Assembly (NCBI GenBank): GCA_026419785.1
Contig: JAODTK010001444.1
Coordinates: forward strand, 930,001-994,000
DNA length: 64,000 nt
Reading direction: 5' to 3'
Origin: Sclerodactyla briareus
Taxonomy: Eukaryota > Echinodermata > Holothuroidea > Dendrochirotida > Sclerodactylidae
Shown here: positions 35,380-47,549 of the stretch, piece after piece
How positions within the stretch are numbered: the stretch's first letter is position 1
How the letters are laid out: every line of letters begins with the position of its first letter
Position numbers and translations under genes: made by a program
The notes under the pieces: model-generated
Database searches by the model: none
Seen by the model: only the letters and a program-made list of their open reading frames with translations
What the model was told of the DNA's origin: nothing

Positions 35380-38300
35380 CAAAACCGAGTTCGTATTTTT
35401 TTTTGCGTAATCCTTAAATAAGCACTTTATTCAAGACTCCTTTGACCTGCAACCACATGACCACCCGAAAGAGGTCAAATTGAGGTCGGGGTCACCCACC
35501 ATGCAGGTCAACAATTATATCACAATGGTGAACCTTTCGGCCTTCACAGATATTCCCATTCTCGGGGATTACGGCCAGGAAAGGGAAACAGTTTTTGACC
35601 CCTACGTGACTGAAATGACCTTTAATGACATGGCCAGTTTTATGAAATTGTAACTCTATGTGATACATCCACTCCGAGAGCATTTTGCATTCTGATACAC
35701 GCCCAGTGCTATTGCAAAAAAGTATTATACATAGTTTTTGACCCCTACGTGACTTTAAATGACCTCCAATTGACATAGCGGTTCTTATAAAAATTGTTAC
35801 TTTCCATGTGATGCATCCACTCCTAGAACATATTGCATTCCAATGAAAATGCCTAATGTATTGCGAAGAAAAAGCTATTAAATTAAACTTTGACCCTTGT
35901 AACTGAACAAAGTACGTCGATCGAAGCAGCAGGAGTTGGTTCCTCCATTAAACACACAAAGGTCTATCACATACCTTAAATGACCAGTTTCTATTTTATG
36001 GCCCGTAACTCCTTAAATAAAATAAGCACATTTTATTCCAAGACTCAACCTGACAGAGGTCAAATTGAGGTCAGGGGTCACCCACACATGCAGGTCAAAC
36101 AATTATATCCATGGTGAAGCACCTTTAGCCTTCACAGAATTATCTCGGATTACGGCCAGAAAAACAGTTTTTGACCCCTTAAGTGACCTTGAATGACCAT
36201 TTAATTGACATGGCTAGCCGTTGGTATGAAAATTGTTAACTCTCCTGTGTTTGATTTTTTAACAAAAACATCCACTTCCGGAGAGCATTTGCATTCCGAT
36301 GAAAACGCCCAATGTTATTGCTTAAAAAGTATTAAAATCAGTTTTGGACCCTACGTGACCGTAAGACCTCCAATGACATGGCGGGGTTCTTATAAAAATT
36401 GTTACTTTCCATGCTGATGCATTCCACTCCTAGAGCATATTTGCAGTCCAATTGACAGCCTAAGGGTTATGCCGAAAAAGCTTGTAAATTAAACTTTGAC
36501 CCTTGTAACTACCAAAGTATGCGTACGATCGAAGCAGGAGACTTGGTTTCCAGCCTAAAGATCTCAAAGGTCTATCACATCCCAAAATGGACCAGTTCCT
36601 ATTTTTTTTGCCCGTAAACTCCTTAAATAAGCACCATTATTCAAGGACTCAACCTGACAGAGGTCAAAATTGAGGAAGAGTCACACCCATGCAGGTCAAC
36701 AAGATATCACAATGGTGAAACCTTCCAGCCTCACAGGGGATATTCAAGTCTTCGATTATGGCCAGAGAACAGTTTGTGACCCCTAAGTGACCTTGAATGA
36801 CCTTTAATGACATGGAAGTATTTATAAAAATTGTAAAACTCTCCATGTGATACATCCCACTCCTGGGCATTTTGCACTTGATGAACATGCCCAGTGCTAT
36901 TGCCAAAAAGTCTAAAATCAGGTTTTGACCCATACGTGACCATTGATGACTCCACCCTGAATGGCGGTTTTAAAAAAGCAGGTTAACTCTCCATGGATGC
37001 ATCCATCTAGAGATATTGCATTCCAGAGGAACACGCAAAATGTTATTGCAAGAAAAAAAAAAGATATTAATTAAAACTTTGACCCTTGTAAATACCAAAG
37101 TAAGTGTCGATCGAAGCGGAGTTGGTCCAGCTAAGCACACAAAGGTCTATCACATATCCAAAAATAATCAGTTTCTATTTTTTTGCCCGTAACTCATAAA
37201 TAGCACATTTTCAAGAGTCAACCTGGTCACCAGCAATGACCCACCCGACAAGAGTGTCAAATTGAGGTCAGAGGGGTAACACACATGCAAGTCAACCAAT
37301 TATATCACAAGGTGAAACCTTCCAGCCTTCACAGTAATTCAAGTCTTCCGATTATCGCCAGACCGAGAAACAGTTTTTGACCCCTTAATGACCTTGGATG
37401 ACATTCAATTACAGTGACAGTGTTATTGAAATTGTAAACTCTCCATGTGATACATTCCAACTTCCAGGGAGCATTTGTTTCGATGAACACGCCCAGTGCT
37501 ATTGCCGAATAAGTACCAAAATCAGTTTTGGACCTCAAATGGACCTTCAATGACCTCGGATACATGACCAGTTTATAAAAAATGTAACCCTAGATGGGTA
37601 CACCCTGTCATGAAATATAAACCACTTCAGGAAAGGTCACTGGAGTTGTTGCAGGAACAACATACTATTTGGCAGTTATTGCCCATGAGTGACCTTGAAT
37701 GACCTTTGATTGACATGATGGTTTTTATGGAAAATGTCTCCACCATGAGGATTCAACCAATGTCCTGAATTTCAACCTGCCAAGCAATGTCGTGTAAGTT
37801 GTCTCCAAAAATACTAGTTTTCTGTCCAAAAGTGACCTTGAAGGACCGTGTGAACATGTCAGTTTTTATGAAAAATGTTACTCTCGATGAGCTGCACGCA
37901 GCTACAGATTTAGTGTCTCCCAAAGTATACTGCCGATGCTATTGCCAAAAAGTATCACAACCAACCTTTGACCCCTCGTAAATTGAGAAACCGAGTGCCC
38001 GATTGAAGCGGGTTTGTTTCGTCTATTCAGCCACACAGAGCTCTTGCCAGATATCCAAATTTTTACAGAAATTGACAGTTGTAATTTTCTTTGCCCTATT
38101 TAATCGGAAAAATAACACATTCATCAACAATTTGACTTGATCTTTTGACCTCATATTCAGGGGTCGTTTGACCTGCTGATTTTAACAATTCACCATGGAC
38201 AAATCATACGAAATTCTAACTGCATTCTTAATCAAATGACAACTTTGGACCTCTATATCACTCACACACAAAGGTCACATGGGGTCAAATTATAATTCAT

Positions 38301-38650
38301 TTCGATCGGAAGGACCTTTGAAGATCCGAAAATGGCCAGAAAATTCTGATTCGCCAGAAAAAACATGGAAAACAGGTCAAATTGAGGTCAAAGGTCACAC
38401 GAGATGGAGGTCAACGAGTGAATCACAATGGTGCAACCTCCCAGCCTCGGCAGACATTTGCTTCCAAGTATGGCCAAAATAGTAGTTTACTAATTTAGTT
38501 ACCGATTTTACGCTTGAAAATCTAATCAGTTCATTACCTCCTATCCGTCATCTAGTGCAAACCAAGTCACCAAGCACCTACGGTTCATTTGTATTCTTGC
38601 TCACGCTCCTAAACAATAAATTATATAACATAGGGCTGATACAATTAAAC
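35380..38650 (+). repeat. ~595-bp tandem array, about 4-5 copies
   Basis: The anchor GAGGTCAAATTGAGG with CATGCAGGTCAA and ATCACAATGGTGAA recurs at about 35470, 36057, 36657, 37255 and, after a double interval, 38373. Each unit holds two related halves with TTTTGACCCCTACGTGACC and TGATGCATCCACTCC-type text, followed by GACCCTTGTAACT, CGATCGAAGC, CACAAAGGTCTATCACAT and CCGTAACTCCTTAAATA. The end (about 38510-38640) carries TGAAAATCTAATCAGTTC and TCACCAAGCACCTACGG, the same terminus as copies A and B. No frame survives. Confidence 0.9.
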
Positions 38651-38760
38651 TTTTACTTAATTAGTGGACTTGCGTGCCCAAAATCTAATCAGATCGTGAT
38701 TCACCAAACCCCGTGTCCCTGAAAATTTCGTGCAATTGCAATGCCGTTTCGAAAGCTATC

Positions 38761-38915
38761 CTGCCTCACGAGGAAGGTGACCACACACACACCACCACAC
38801 CCACTAACCACACACAGACAACACAAACACACACACACACAAAACACAACACACCACCACACACACACAACACCGAGACACACACACATGACACACACAA
38901 AACACGCATAGTGAC
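38761..38915. repeat. CA-rich microsatellite
   Basis: Interrupted (CA)n with ACC, AAC and GAC variants spans about 150 bp. An open frame across it is pure His/Thr-rich low complexity and is not a gene. Confidence 0.95.
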
Positions 38916-40635
38916 CACTAAGTCTCCTCCCAAATTTCAGTGGGCCGAAACAAAAAAGCCCAATCAGGCCCAGTGGGAGAAGGGAAGGGAGTTGGGCACC
39001 ATGCCTTGTTCAGTCCATATTTACAGCTAACATTTTTTGTTAGGACATGGAGTAGGTGGGTCAAGTTGGAAAGTAGGCCCGGGGACGTCTGTCTGCCGGA
39101 CCCATGGGAAGAGAGGTCTACGGGAGGGGGGTTGGTGTGCCTCTCCTTCTGCCCGAAAATTGCCAATTTAAAAAGTATCTTCTCAGATGCAAAATGTTGC
39201 AATATAGAGCTGTTTGGTCAATGATGATATGGCCCCCTCCCAATTCACTCCTTTCTTCCTGTCATATTTTCCTTTTTTCTCCTCACTTTTTTTTTTATTA
39301 ACACTCGGGTCATGGAGCCTAGGGATGGTTAGCTATTGCCACTGAACCGACCTAGCAGGTTCACGAAGCGATATTGAAATGGACGAAACAAAAAAGCAAA
39401 ACTCCACGGTTTAAGTTTCAAAACACTGAGTACGGTTAGTGGCAGGGCTTTGCCAGGATTAAATTACTGGACGTCCATGATGCTGGGGGTTATTCTATCT
39501 AAGCGGAGCATCACCAACGGTTGGCGCGGAGGGTTCCCAAAAATCTAGAATTTTAGGCCCCTCAGGATGGCCGGAAACATCAATTCCCAGGTCACCTAAG
39601 TTGCATCTTATCCTGTGTCTTTCATATTTATATTGTGGCTACTTGTTTCAATCTGGAGGAGGAAAAATCTTGAATAAAAAAATAGCTCTGAAAGTTTGAT
39701 GTCATTTCTCCCCGATGTGAGCAAAATAAACACTGTGTCCTGAAACCCCAGGGGGGTCAACCACAGAGTTATGATACGAAACAATGACAACAATTTCGTT
39801 AGTTCAGTCCTTGCTGCAGGTGACTACTCCAGTCTTGATTCACGAGCTGATTCATTGCTACTCAAAGTCCCACAAGTGATGCTATTAAATGGGAATAATA
39901 TTCAAAATGAAATTATGACAACAAATCCGCCGGTGTTCCGTGTTTGAACTAGATGATACAGATACAATCCAAGCAGCCCCCTCCCCCGATTTGCCACAGG
40001 TCGCCCCCCTTACTAGTACCTCCAAAAACAAAAATTTGCCAAAATAATTTTCAGGGTGGACATAGCTTCCCCATATTCCGCTCATTGTTTTTGATATATT
40101 GGCAGGAAAACACGTGAGATTTTCGTGATTTTAGATCCTGAAAAACCAAGAAAACAAGTTTGAAAAAAAAGAGCCATCCTAACACACTGTTTGCATAGGC
40201 AAAATGAGGCTATACCGGCAAATTGGGGTTTTCGGCGAAATTTTGGATCGGAATTTCATGTGTTTCGGATAATTTCAGGATGTGTTGGATAAATCATAGG
40301 ATGTTGTATTAGCGATCATTACAACAGGAAATGGACTGTTCCTCTTTGGAAAAGGCAGTGCCCGCGACATGGTTTGAATGGTTGGACACAGTACGTAGAG
40401 ACCCTGGTATTGGGGGTTATTGATTCCTCTCGATTTTTTTTCTTTCAATTTTTGTTTTTTTTTTTTTTTCACGGAGCGTCGCAAGGTAGCCCGGGTTCAG
40501 TATGTGCAGTAGGCGGCGTTCATTTGACCCCGTTGGTCCCGGCTTACTAAGGAAACCAGCTATTGCATTGTAAAGCTTAGAGAATACTCGAGAGATGGAA
40601 GGAAGGGAGAGAGGGAGTGGAACCTTCAAGATGGC
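38916..40635. other. no gene recognised
   Basis: The stretch just after the microsatellite (38935-39220) is GC-balanced with opposing open frames but no recognisable product. A long T-run lies near 40456-40471. Nothing else supported. Confidence 0.5.
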
Positions 40636-40639
40636 ACAT

Positions 40640-41125
40640 GAGCAATAAGATGCATGTCTGACAGGGGACATCAGGGCTTGTGGTGTAACTAGTGGCCTGT
40701 CACTGGAATATTCATAAGTAAAAGGAAATGAGTAAACAATTGCTCAGTAGCACAGGGAGCAAATAGGACGCTTGTGGAAGTGCACTATTTACCAGACACT
40801 CAGGACTTTAAAGGTAACGTAGTACAGGGGTATGCCTACTATGAATATTCTACATAGGAGGAAAGGGAGTTAACAAGTTGTCAGTAACACATGGCAATAA
40901 GATGCATGTCTGATAGCACAAGTTTATAACGGAAACAATCAGGACTATTATGATGAGAAAATGTCATGATGCACTTGCCTACTATGCAATTCATATGAAG
41001 GAGGCAAGTAAAGTAACAATTGTTTGGAAACATCAGAACTGTGTTGCGTCTAGTAAGGGGTGCCTGTTATAATATTCATAGAAAGGGAGTTAAACAATTG
41101 TGAGAAACATGGCAGTAAGATGTAT
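40640..41125. repeat. degenerate ~140-bp tandem repeat
   Basis: GAATATTCATA...GGAAATGAGTAAACAATTG at about 40707 recurs at 40845, 40987 and 41071, and GCAATAAGATGCATGTCTGA at about 40640 recurs at 40894 and (drifted) 41110. The spacing is 84-142 bp, so units have lost internal sequence. Confidence 0.75.
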
Positions 41126-41421
41126 GACACCCAAGAAGAAAAACACGAACAGTCAAAAATGTGAGTAGGCAAACACACAAAACAATGTTCATATTCTGGG
41201 TTCCATGGAACATGCCATGTGCGATGAAAAAAAAGATGAGATGTGCATTGACAGCATGTGTTTTGCCAAAACAAATTAGAAGCCCCAATGACCGATAGCT
41301 GTTTTCATACCACAAATGACTACAAAAAATGGTTGTGCCCGGGCTGTTGTTTGTGTTGTGCTCTATGTGCGGATAAACTATGCGCAACAGAAAAGAGTGC
41401 AAAACAAATCTCTTTTTTTAA

Positions 41422-41785
41422 GGTACACTTGACAGAGCAGAGGATTCAATCCTATTCAAGGGCTCAGCGGGGTGCAGAACATGGATACCTGTACACACAG
41501 ACATGTATTGAGCAAGCTGCAAATCTTCACCAGGTACACGGAAAGAAAAGGCAATGAGGACGGGGAAATTCTTTGGCAGTACCTTAAACTGTGGGGGGGG
41601 GGGGATGATCACACAGACGCAACTTGCAAAATTGCTACCCCTCGTTTGTCCTGCTTCAATCCCCGGTGCTGGGCCCCCCAGCGAAAAAGGCCAGGCAGGT
41701 CCATTTTCAGGTTTGGTATGACCCAACTGGGAATTGAACCAACAGTCTCCCGGGTGAAAGGCCGACGCTTTGCCAATGTGTGCCA
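41422..41785 (-). mobile_element. tRNA-derived SINE, copy 2
   Basis: Homologous over its length to 17705-18015 and in the same orientation. The minus-strand head includes GGCAAAGCGTCGG and CTTTCACCCGGGAGAC, with GGTTCAATTCC in place of the B-box GGTTCGATTCC. The tail at 41413-41421 on this strand reads TTAAAAAAAG, a short A-tail expected of a retroposed SINE. It has a G-run (41592-41604) and an internal insertion relative to copy 1. Confidence 0.8.
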
Positions 41786-43045
41786 CCAATCAGTTAACCA
41801 TACCACAAACGTAATCGGGACTAGCGTGTTAGCCGCTTTCGTGTTCTCGTGGCCAATTCACGGGACGATATAGATGCAAGTGTTAGTATGCCTATCCATT
41901 ATCAATAACTAGTGTATACTACTTGTTGAGAATATTTGCATACATGGGTTCTCTAGTAAAATCAACATGGTCCCCACTATACATCTCTGCATAAACATTA
42001 TAGCACACTTGTGAGTTCGGGACAAGGTAACACTTACAATAGCTATTAATAAGTTCTCTTAATTTTGTCCATCAGAAGTAATGGTATACAGTGATGAAGA
42101 CTGATAGAATAAACTGTTTAAAATTCAACTTGACTCATGAAATATTATCAAACTAATGCAGTGCCCATGAACACATATGAACTGTGAAAAATGTATTCAG
42201 ATGTTTTGATTGTCAGGTGCAATAAGTGGGATATGGAGGGATATGCTCGATGAAATATTTGCCGGTAAACAATTTCATGAGTAGTGGCACGCCACACCCC
42301 GCCATGGCCCAATTTTGCTCATTACTACCGAGAAGAAACACACAAACACTCTATGACAGACAATCATGGGCATGTCGAAGCAGATGACACAGGCGGTGTG
42401 AATACTTGATTAATGAGCTTCAACTGATTTCAGTCAATTAATAATTTTGTTCTCTCCTTCAGATGCAGGCGATTGAAAGTTTTTATCAAAAGCCACTAAT
42501 ATATTCCCATTGATTTTAAGTGAATGCTGGCCGAGGGAGAGGCTCATGATAGCAACAAGGTGTTGAACTTTGGTATTAATAGTGGGCCTTTATCAGATGA
42601 AATGCTCCTCCACACGGGTGAATTCAGTAAAACCATGAGTGGAGGACAAAAAGCCTATAGAAGAGTTCGTGCCCAACTCAAGCGAGTCTCTCATCAAGGG
42701 AACCGAAAGCACTTGTGTAATCATCGGAATGGGATAGTTGATTGTACCCCAGCAGAAGAATGAGAAGTAGTTGTATTGAGTTCCAGTGATAGGGGAAATT
42801 AAACGAACCTACTAGAGCTTGGGCTACTATGGGCAGTTGCAGTTATTATTATAATGTAACTCTTAAGGTTAAAGTAAGACTCTGAAAGTAATTGTTCATT
42901 GATTGACTAGGGGGAATAAATAAAAATTTCACAGTTTTTTGAATACTGGTTTGGTAGATATTAGTTTTCATTAGAGCAATCTTGTTGTTTTTTTACAAAT
43001 TTGTCTCAGGTACTATCTTCGAGAAGAAAAATATTCTGACATTAA
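41786..43045. other. no gene recognised
   Basis: A 79-codon plus-strand open frame at 42524-42763 (HTGEFSKTMSGGQKAYRRVR and more) has ordinary protein-like composition, but no splice sites or family that I recognise. The remainder is AT-rich. Confidence 0.45.
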
Positions 43046-43344
43046 TTCACAAAACTTACTGGTTGTGAATCGTGAACTACGAATAACTTACCCCCCACCC
43101 ATATGACTTTGCACCCCACCCCGCGCTTGAACATCTGGCAATCTTTTACAGTCGTCCGGGCTGGAAACAACCCTATCGTTCTTCTTATCTATTTTTTAGG
43201 CAAGAGGCAAATCCAAGGGAAATGGGGGCGAAGGCCCGCAATCCGACAAAGGAGGACGCCCCGTGATGGCCAGGGAAGTGGGACGGTAGGGTGGGTACGT
43301 AAGTATTCGTAGTTCACAGATTCACAAACAGTACGTTTTGTGAA
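43046..43344. repeat. 46-bp inverted repeat at left edge of GC block
   Basis: Bases 43046-43091 (starting TTCACAAAACTTACTGGTTG) and 43299-43344 (ending GTACGTTTTGTGAA) are reverse complements with only a few mismatches. They enclose 207 bp. Within the enclosed part lies the ~100-bp sequence shared in inverted orientation with 48565-48660. The arrangement resembles a MITE-like element nested in, or forming, the end of a larger one. Confidence 0.85.
43085..43189 (+). repeat. left member of ~100-bp inverted pair
   Basis: It is homologous, in reverse orientation, to 48565-48660. Shared blocks in order are AACTTA, CCCATATG, CTTTGCACCCCACCCCG, CTGGCAATCTTT, GTCCGGG and CAACCCTATCGT, followed by CTT/CTCTTAT. 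A further partial copy in the same orientation (CTTCACTTACTCAAATTACC and on) lies at 43348-43390. Confidence 0.85.
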
Positions 43345-44039
43345 ATATACTTCACTTACTCAAATTACCCATATTGCACTTCTTTGCCCAGACTAAGCAC
43401 AGGGCACTGGAGGCGGGGTCCGTGCTCACGAAACAGGGTTGTTGGTCGGTTTTGTAGATTGCAGAGCAGCCCTAGTGCGGCTAGCGAGACTGTGTGGAGA
43501 AGCAGCATGTGTGAAAATCGAACGTCGTGTGGTAAAGCCCACAGACGCTCGCATACGCCTCGCGAAGAAGCGTTAGCTCGGGAGACGAGAGGGCCGACTG
43601 GTTCGAAGCAGGACCGCGGTGCAATGGGTAGTGCACATTGTGAACCCGGAGAGGAAACCTTGGCTCAGAGATATGCGGCTTGCGAGGGCTCTACATCCCA
43701 CGGAGATGAGAAAGCTTCGATACCGGAGAGAAAAGCTGACCACATAGGAAGAAGAGTTGAGTGCGTTTGACCACGACCTTCGTTTTCCCCCTACCAGTGC
43801 CCGTGTCCGCACCGGACGGCCCAACCTGACGCCTCCAACCGTGGATTAATCCGACGGTGCAGAGTAACCTCTCGCGTGTGAAAACCCGACCCCTGACCGC
43901 CGTGGGTCCGACCCACCTCCTCGAAGAGCTGGAACCTGGCTTCGGCTGTCGAAAGAATAGGTGCGCGGCTGCTACCGCAGGCTGGGAGTGCCAATCTGGC
44001 CCGGGAGGGCCTAAAGAGCCGGATCACGGGTGAGCCCAC

Positions 44040-44900
44040 CCACGCTCGTGAGAGGTCGATCTGGCGCAGGAGGGCGAAGAGTCGGGCCACTGTCTGGAGA
44101 GTCTTCAGCCCCGATCCCTCTGCGCGGTAGGGCCGACATCACACAGGATGGATGGAGAGTCCGCTACGGCTATGGAGCTTCGGAATGAACCAATCCCAGG
44201 GGATCGAGGCTCAGGGGAGCTGGCAGGAAGAGTGGGACCATGCTCTTGAAGAGTCGCAGCCCTCGAACTCGTTCCTCGGCTCGGTAGAGCTGATTCTCCC
44301 CCAGGAGGCGGAATAGTCTGACCAGTGCTCTGTTTATCGTCAGGTCCCTACTCCTCGGCTCGGTCGGGCCGATCTCACACAGGAGGGGGCATGAGATCGG
44401 GCTCCGGGGCTATGCAAGCCCGGGATGAGCGAAGCACTGCACAGGGGAGCTGGCTTCGGATGGCGTGAAGAGTCGGTCGGCGGCTCCAGAGAGACGGGAA
44501 ATTCGAACCGCGGCTCGGGAGGGTCAATCTGGCTCAGGAGAGTCGGAGAAGTGGGATGAAGGCTCCGGAGGTCGGTAGTGCTAACCCTCGGCCCGGGAGC
44601 CCGTCTGGCCCAGGCGGCTGATAGAGTCAGACCACTGAACTGACTAACCGGGAAGCCGAGCCCTCGGCCGGAGAGCCCATCTAAATCAGGAGGGCCGAAT
44701 AAGTCCGACCACAGCTCGAGGTTCGGAAGAGGGTGACACACGGCTCGAGACGACCGACAGAGAACGGTTCACAACGGCTTCTGTAGAGCCTACCCACGGC
44801 TCCTGAGGGCAGACCCGGTTCGGGAAGCCGAAGAGACGTTCACAACACCGCTCTGGAGGGCAGACCCGCTCTTGAGTCTCTATTTAGACCAGTCCCGGCT
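44040..44900. repeat. degenerate ~78-bp tandem repeat in GC block
   Basis: A module of the form GATCTGGCNCAGGAGGGC followed by GAAGAGTCGGGCC, then CGGCTCGG, recurs with heavy drift at about 44059, 44130, 44212, 44291, 44371, 44440, 44526, 44604 and 44679. The spacing is about 70-86 bp. Weaker echoes (GAGGGCAGACCCG twice, 44803 and 44858) extend it to about 44900. Confidence 0.7.
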
Positions 44901-44989
44901 ATGAACACGGAACGCCCCACCTCCGTGGCACTCCGCTGTCCGCGGGGTCAGGCCTAGCCCCCGTCTGTAACAGGGCTTGTCTGAGGGAG

Positions 44990-45321
44990 CACGGCTACCT
45001 CGGGGTATGCCGGTTGCTCCGTAATGGGGCCGACGGTTTGTCTCTCAGCGGACAGGTCGGGGCGGTCGAGCGAACGTGCTGACCTTCAGGGAAAACGTGT
45101 CCCGACGTGAAGGTGATGACTTGCGTTGTATAAGCCATGGGGTCCACGGAGTAGCCGGCAGAGACTGCTGCAGAGATCACGGCTACCACAACCTCGGGGT
45201 GAGCCGGTTTCTCGTACACGGGCCGTATGGTTCTGTCTCTCAGCGGACAGGTCGAGTCGATCGAGCGACAACGTGCTGGCCTTCGGGGAAAGCGCGTGCG
45301 ACTTGAAGGTGATAACGCGCC
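44990..45321. repeat. direct duplication, ~188-bp offset, in GC block
   Basis: 44991-45130 and 45179-45321 share CACGGCTAC, CTCGGGGT, TGTCTCTCAGCGGACAGGTC, TCGAGCGA, AACGTGCTG, CCTTC, GGGAAA and TGAAGGTGAT. About 75-80% of positions agree by eye. Confidence 0.85.
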
Positions 45322-46984
45322 AAGAAAGTATAGTGTCCACGAGTAGAACGCAGAAGAGCGTACCGAAATCCACTCGTCAGATAACGAGGACGCGCGAGAC
45401 TGACTACTAGTCAAGTAACAACAAGGCTAGACGTAGTCAGCCAGCCGAATTCCGGCAGTCCTATGTCGGCCGTTTCCTCCTGTCCGGTGAGTCCCCCCCG
45501 CTATCCTTCAGTAAACTGTCTATGTAGGCGAGCCCTCTAAGCCTCGGCTACGGAGGTAGCGAGAGTGGGCCGGGTAAGAACCCAAGGGAGGTAGCCAACT
45601 GCTCGTCTCTCCCACGGAAGCATTACGCTTGGAAGCCCGACCCTGACCGGAATAACGGCCCCTGGTCCTCGACTGGCAAACGGCTGTACTGTTTTCGCTA
45701 GATAGTGGAGCCTGCAACTCCGCCCCGTTGGCCCTCCGCCCTTGGAGGGGGGGGCAAGCTAGATATGAGTCCAGTGCCTCGAACACCTAGTAGTCTTGCC
45801 AGCATCAGTGGCCTCTTGCCGATCCACCGCTGATCTCTCTTTGGAGAGATACCGACTCTGGCAGGGGTGGCGCCCTGGGCGGCCGCAGCAACCCCGCCGC
45901 TGACCCGAGCGGCTCCCCTGTCTGGCGAGGAGGCTTAGACGGTCCTGACGTAGACTGGTGGTGAATACCTCCTTCCCAGTCGCTCCTCCATGGACCTTAA
46001 TCTTGTTTCTTTTCAGTCCCGCGAATCCGCACTCTTCGAAATATCCCTCGAGGAGGCCCCTCCCGCGTGATGGCTGACTGAAGCCAACTCTACCGAACGG
46101 GCTGGTCACCATGCCCGGTCGATGTCCGCCTGCCACCTTAAGTCCCCCTTAGCTCAAGGTCTGACAGACTGGCCAAGGGATGAGAGGGCCCCACCTAATC
46201 AACGAACGCGATAGAGTCACTTGTCTAGCGACATCGTAGCGGCTGTCCCGAACGTAGTAACGATGTCGGAGAGGACCGAGAACAGTCTCTGGCGATGCGG
46301 GACCTTACCACGTCCCTCGCCGAAAAAAGACCGCCAGCTCTAAGACCTCACTCTCGCCCTAGGTTATCGGGACAACGGCACCCTACCAGGAATGGCTGTC
46401 CATCCGACCCCAACCCCGATGACTACCGGCGGGTAATAACCTCGCCGCTCCTGGGCATAGAACACACGGCTACTGCTCCACTTGAGTCGCATGTGCCGAC
46501 AAGAGAGACTCCCTGCGCTACGGCAGTTTCGGATTGACTGCCTCGTACTCCGGAGACCTCCCGAGCGCATCCGGTAATCGTGGAGCGCTTGTCGCTTCCT
46601 CCCCTCTTTGCCCGGAAAACCCAACACTGGAAGTTCCTGAGGGCGCCGCGCCTAACCTGCCCCTACAAGGAGGCCAGGAGGGTCCAGGAGCGTCAAGCCT
46701 TACGGGCCCCGGAAACGTCCGGCCGCTCTAACTGTCTGAAAAAAACCGGCGAAACTGGTCTGTAACCTCGCCCCGCAGGGCTCGCATCTTGGCTATCCAA
46801 TTTAAACTTCTCTGCCTACCGCTAGCCGAACCGAGGCATAGACGCTTCCTGGAAGATGTTGACCCTGTATGCTGTGGCCTGTAGGGCTTGGAATCGATCC
46901 CCTGGTTCCCTGCGCTGGTCTGATGCCTAGCCGTACCGGCCTGCCGGATCCGCGGCCGTGGGACCGGTCCGCGAACCGCACTCG

Positions 46985-47215
46985 TCGGTAACCCTCCGGT
47001 GCCGTTTCGAGGTTAACCACACCCCGTCGGACCCGCTTGGCCGTCCGGCCCCGACCTTGCTTTTCGGGACCCCTCCGGGCCGTCCCGAGGTGTAACGACA
47101 CCCCCCCCCGTTTTCGGGCCGCGGCCGGGCCCGACTCTCTGTCGGGACCTCCGGGCCTTTTCGAGGTGTAACGGACCCCCGTTCGGGTCGGCGCCGAGGG
47201 ACGGACCCCAGAGCC
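46985..47215. repeat. ~77-bp repeat, three units, in GC block
   Basis: GGTAACCCTCCGGTGCCGTT, GGGACCCCTCCGGGCCGT and GGGACCTCCGGGCCTTTT start successive units at about 46987, 47068 and 47142. Each is followed by CGAGGTGTAACGRACMCC-like text and a TTCGGG/CGGCC-rich segment. The period is close to that of the 44.0-44.9 kb array although the sequence differs. Confidence 0.7.
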
Positions 47216-47549
47216 GCCTCCTCGACACTGCGATGAGCCACCTCAGCCCGCCCCGCCGGCTTTAGGGTCATGCTGACCCATAGCTCTATGCCTGTGGGAC
47301 TTACAAACGGTGCTAACGACCCCTTGCCCACGTCCCCCGGAAGGGGCCCAGCTCGGGAACGTCCTCTTCTTCGAGCGCCGTCATCTCACTGGGTCCTTCC
47401 TGCCGTCGGTAGGATTCTTCGTAGACAATGCGGTCGCCTCCAGCTTTCCTCGTCCCAGGTAGCGAATGCCGGAAGGTCCGGTCAGCCGCCACACCCTTCC
47501 CGTATCTGAGTACAGTCCCCCTCTTAACGGAACATATCCTTCAGGAGTA

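Larger units (their letters stand above)
43190..47510. other. GC- and CpG-rich block without recognisable genes
   Basis: Composition changes abruptly from the AT-rich surroundings to GC-rich, CpG-dense sequence, and returns to AT-rich at about 47515. Open frames exist in nearly all six frames at once (for example 139 codons minus at 44995-45414 and 125 codons minus at 45759-46136), the expected by-product of high GC. None shows a recognisable domain. I looked for conserved 18S, 5.8S, 28S and 5S rRNA words and saw none. An rDNA intergenic-spacer-like or unclassified element origin is possible. Confidence 0.7.

Noticed and set aside
38713-39030. His/Thr-rich open frame across the CA repeat
   Set aside because: Low-complexity translation of a microsatellite.
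43384-47509. Possible protein-coding genes or rRNA in the GC-rich block
   Set aside because: Long frames occur on both strands in overlapping positions, as expected from high GC. No domain motifs and none of the highly conserved rRNA words were seen.
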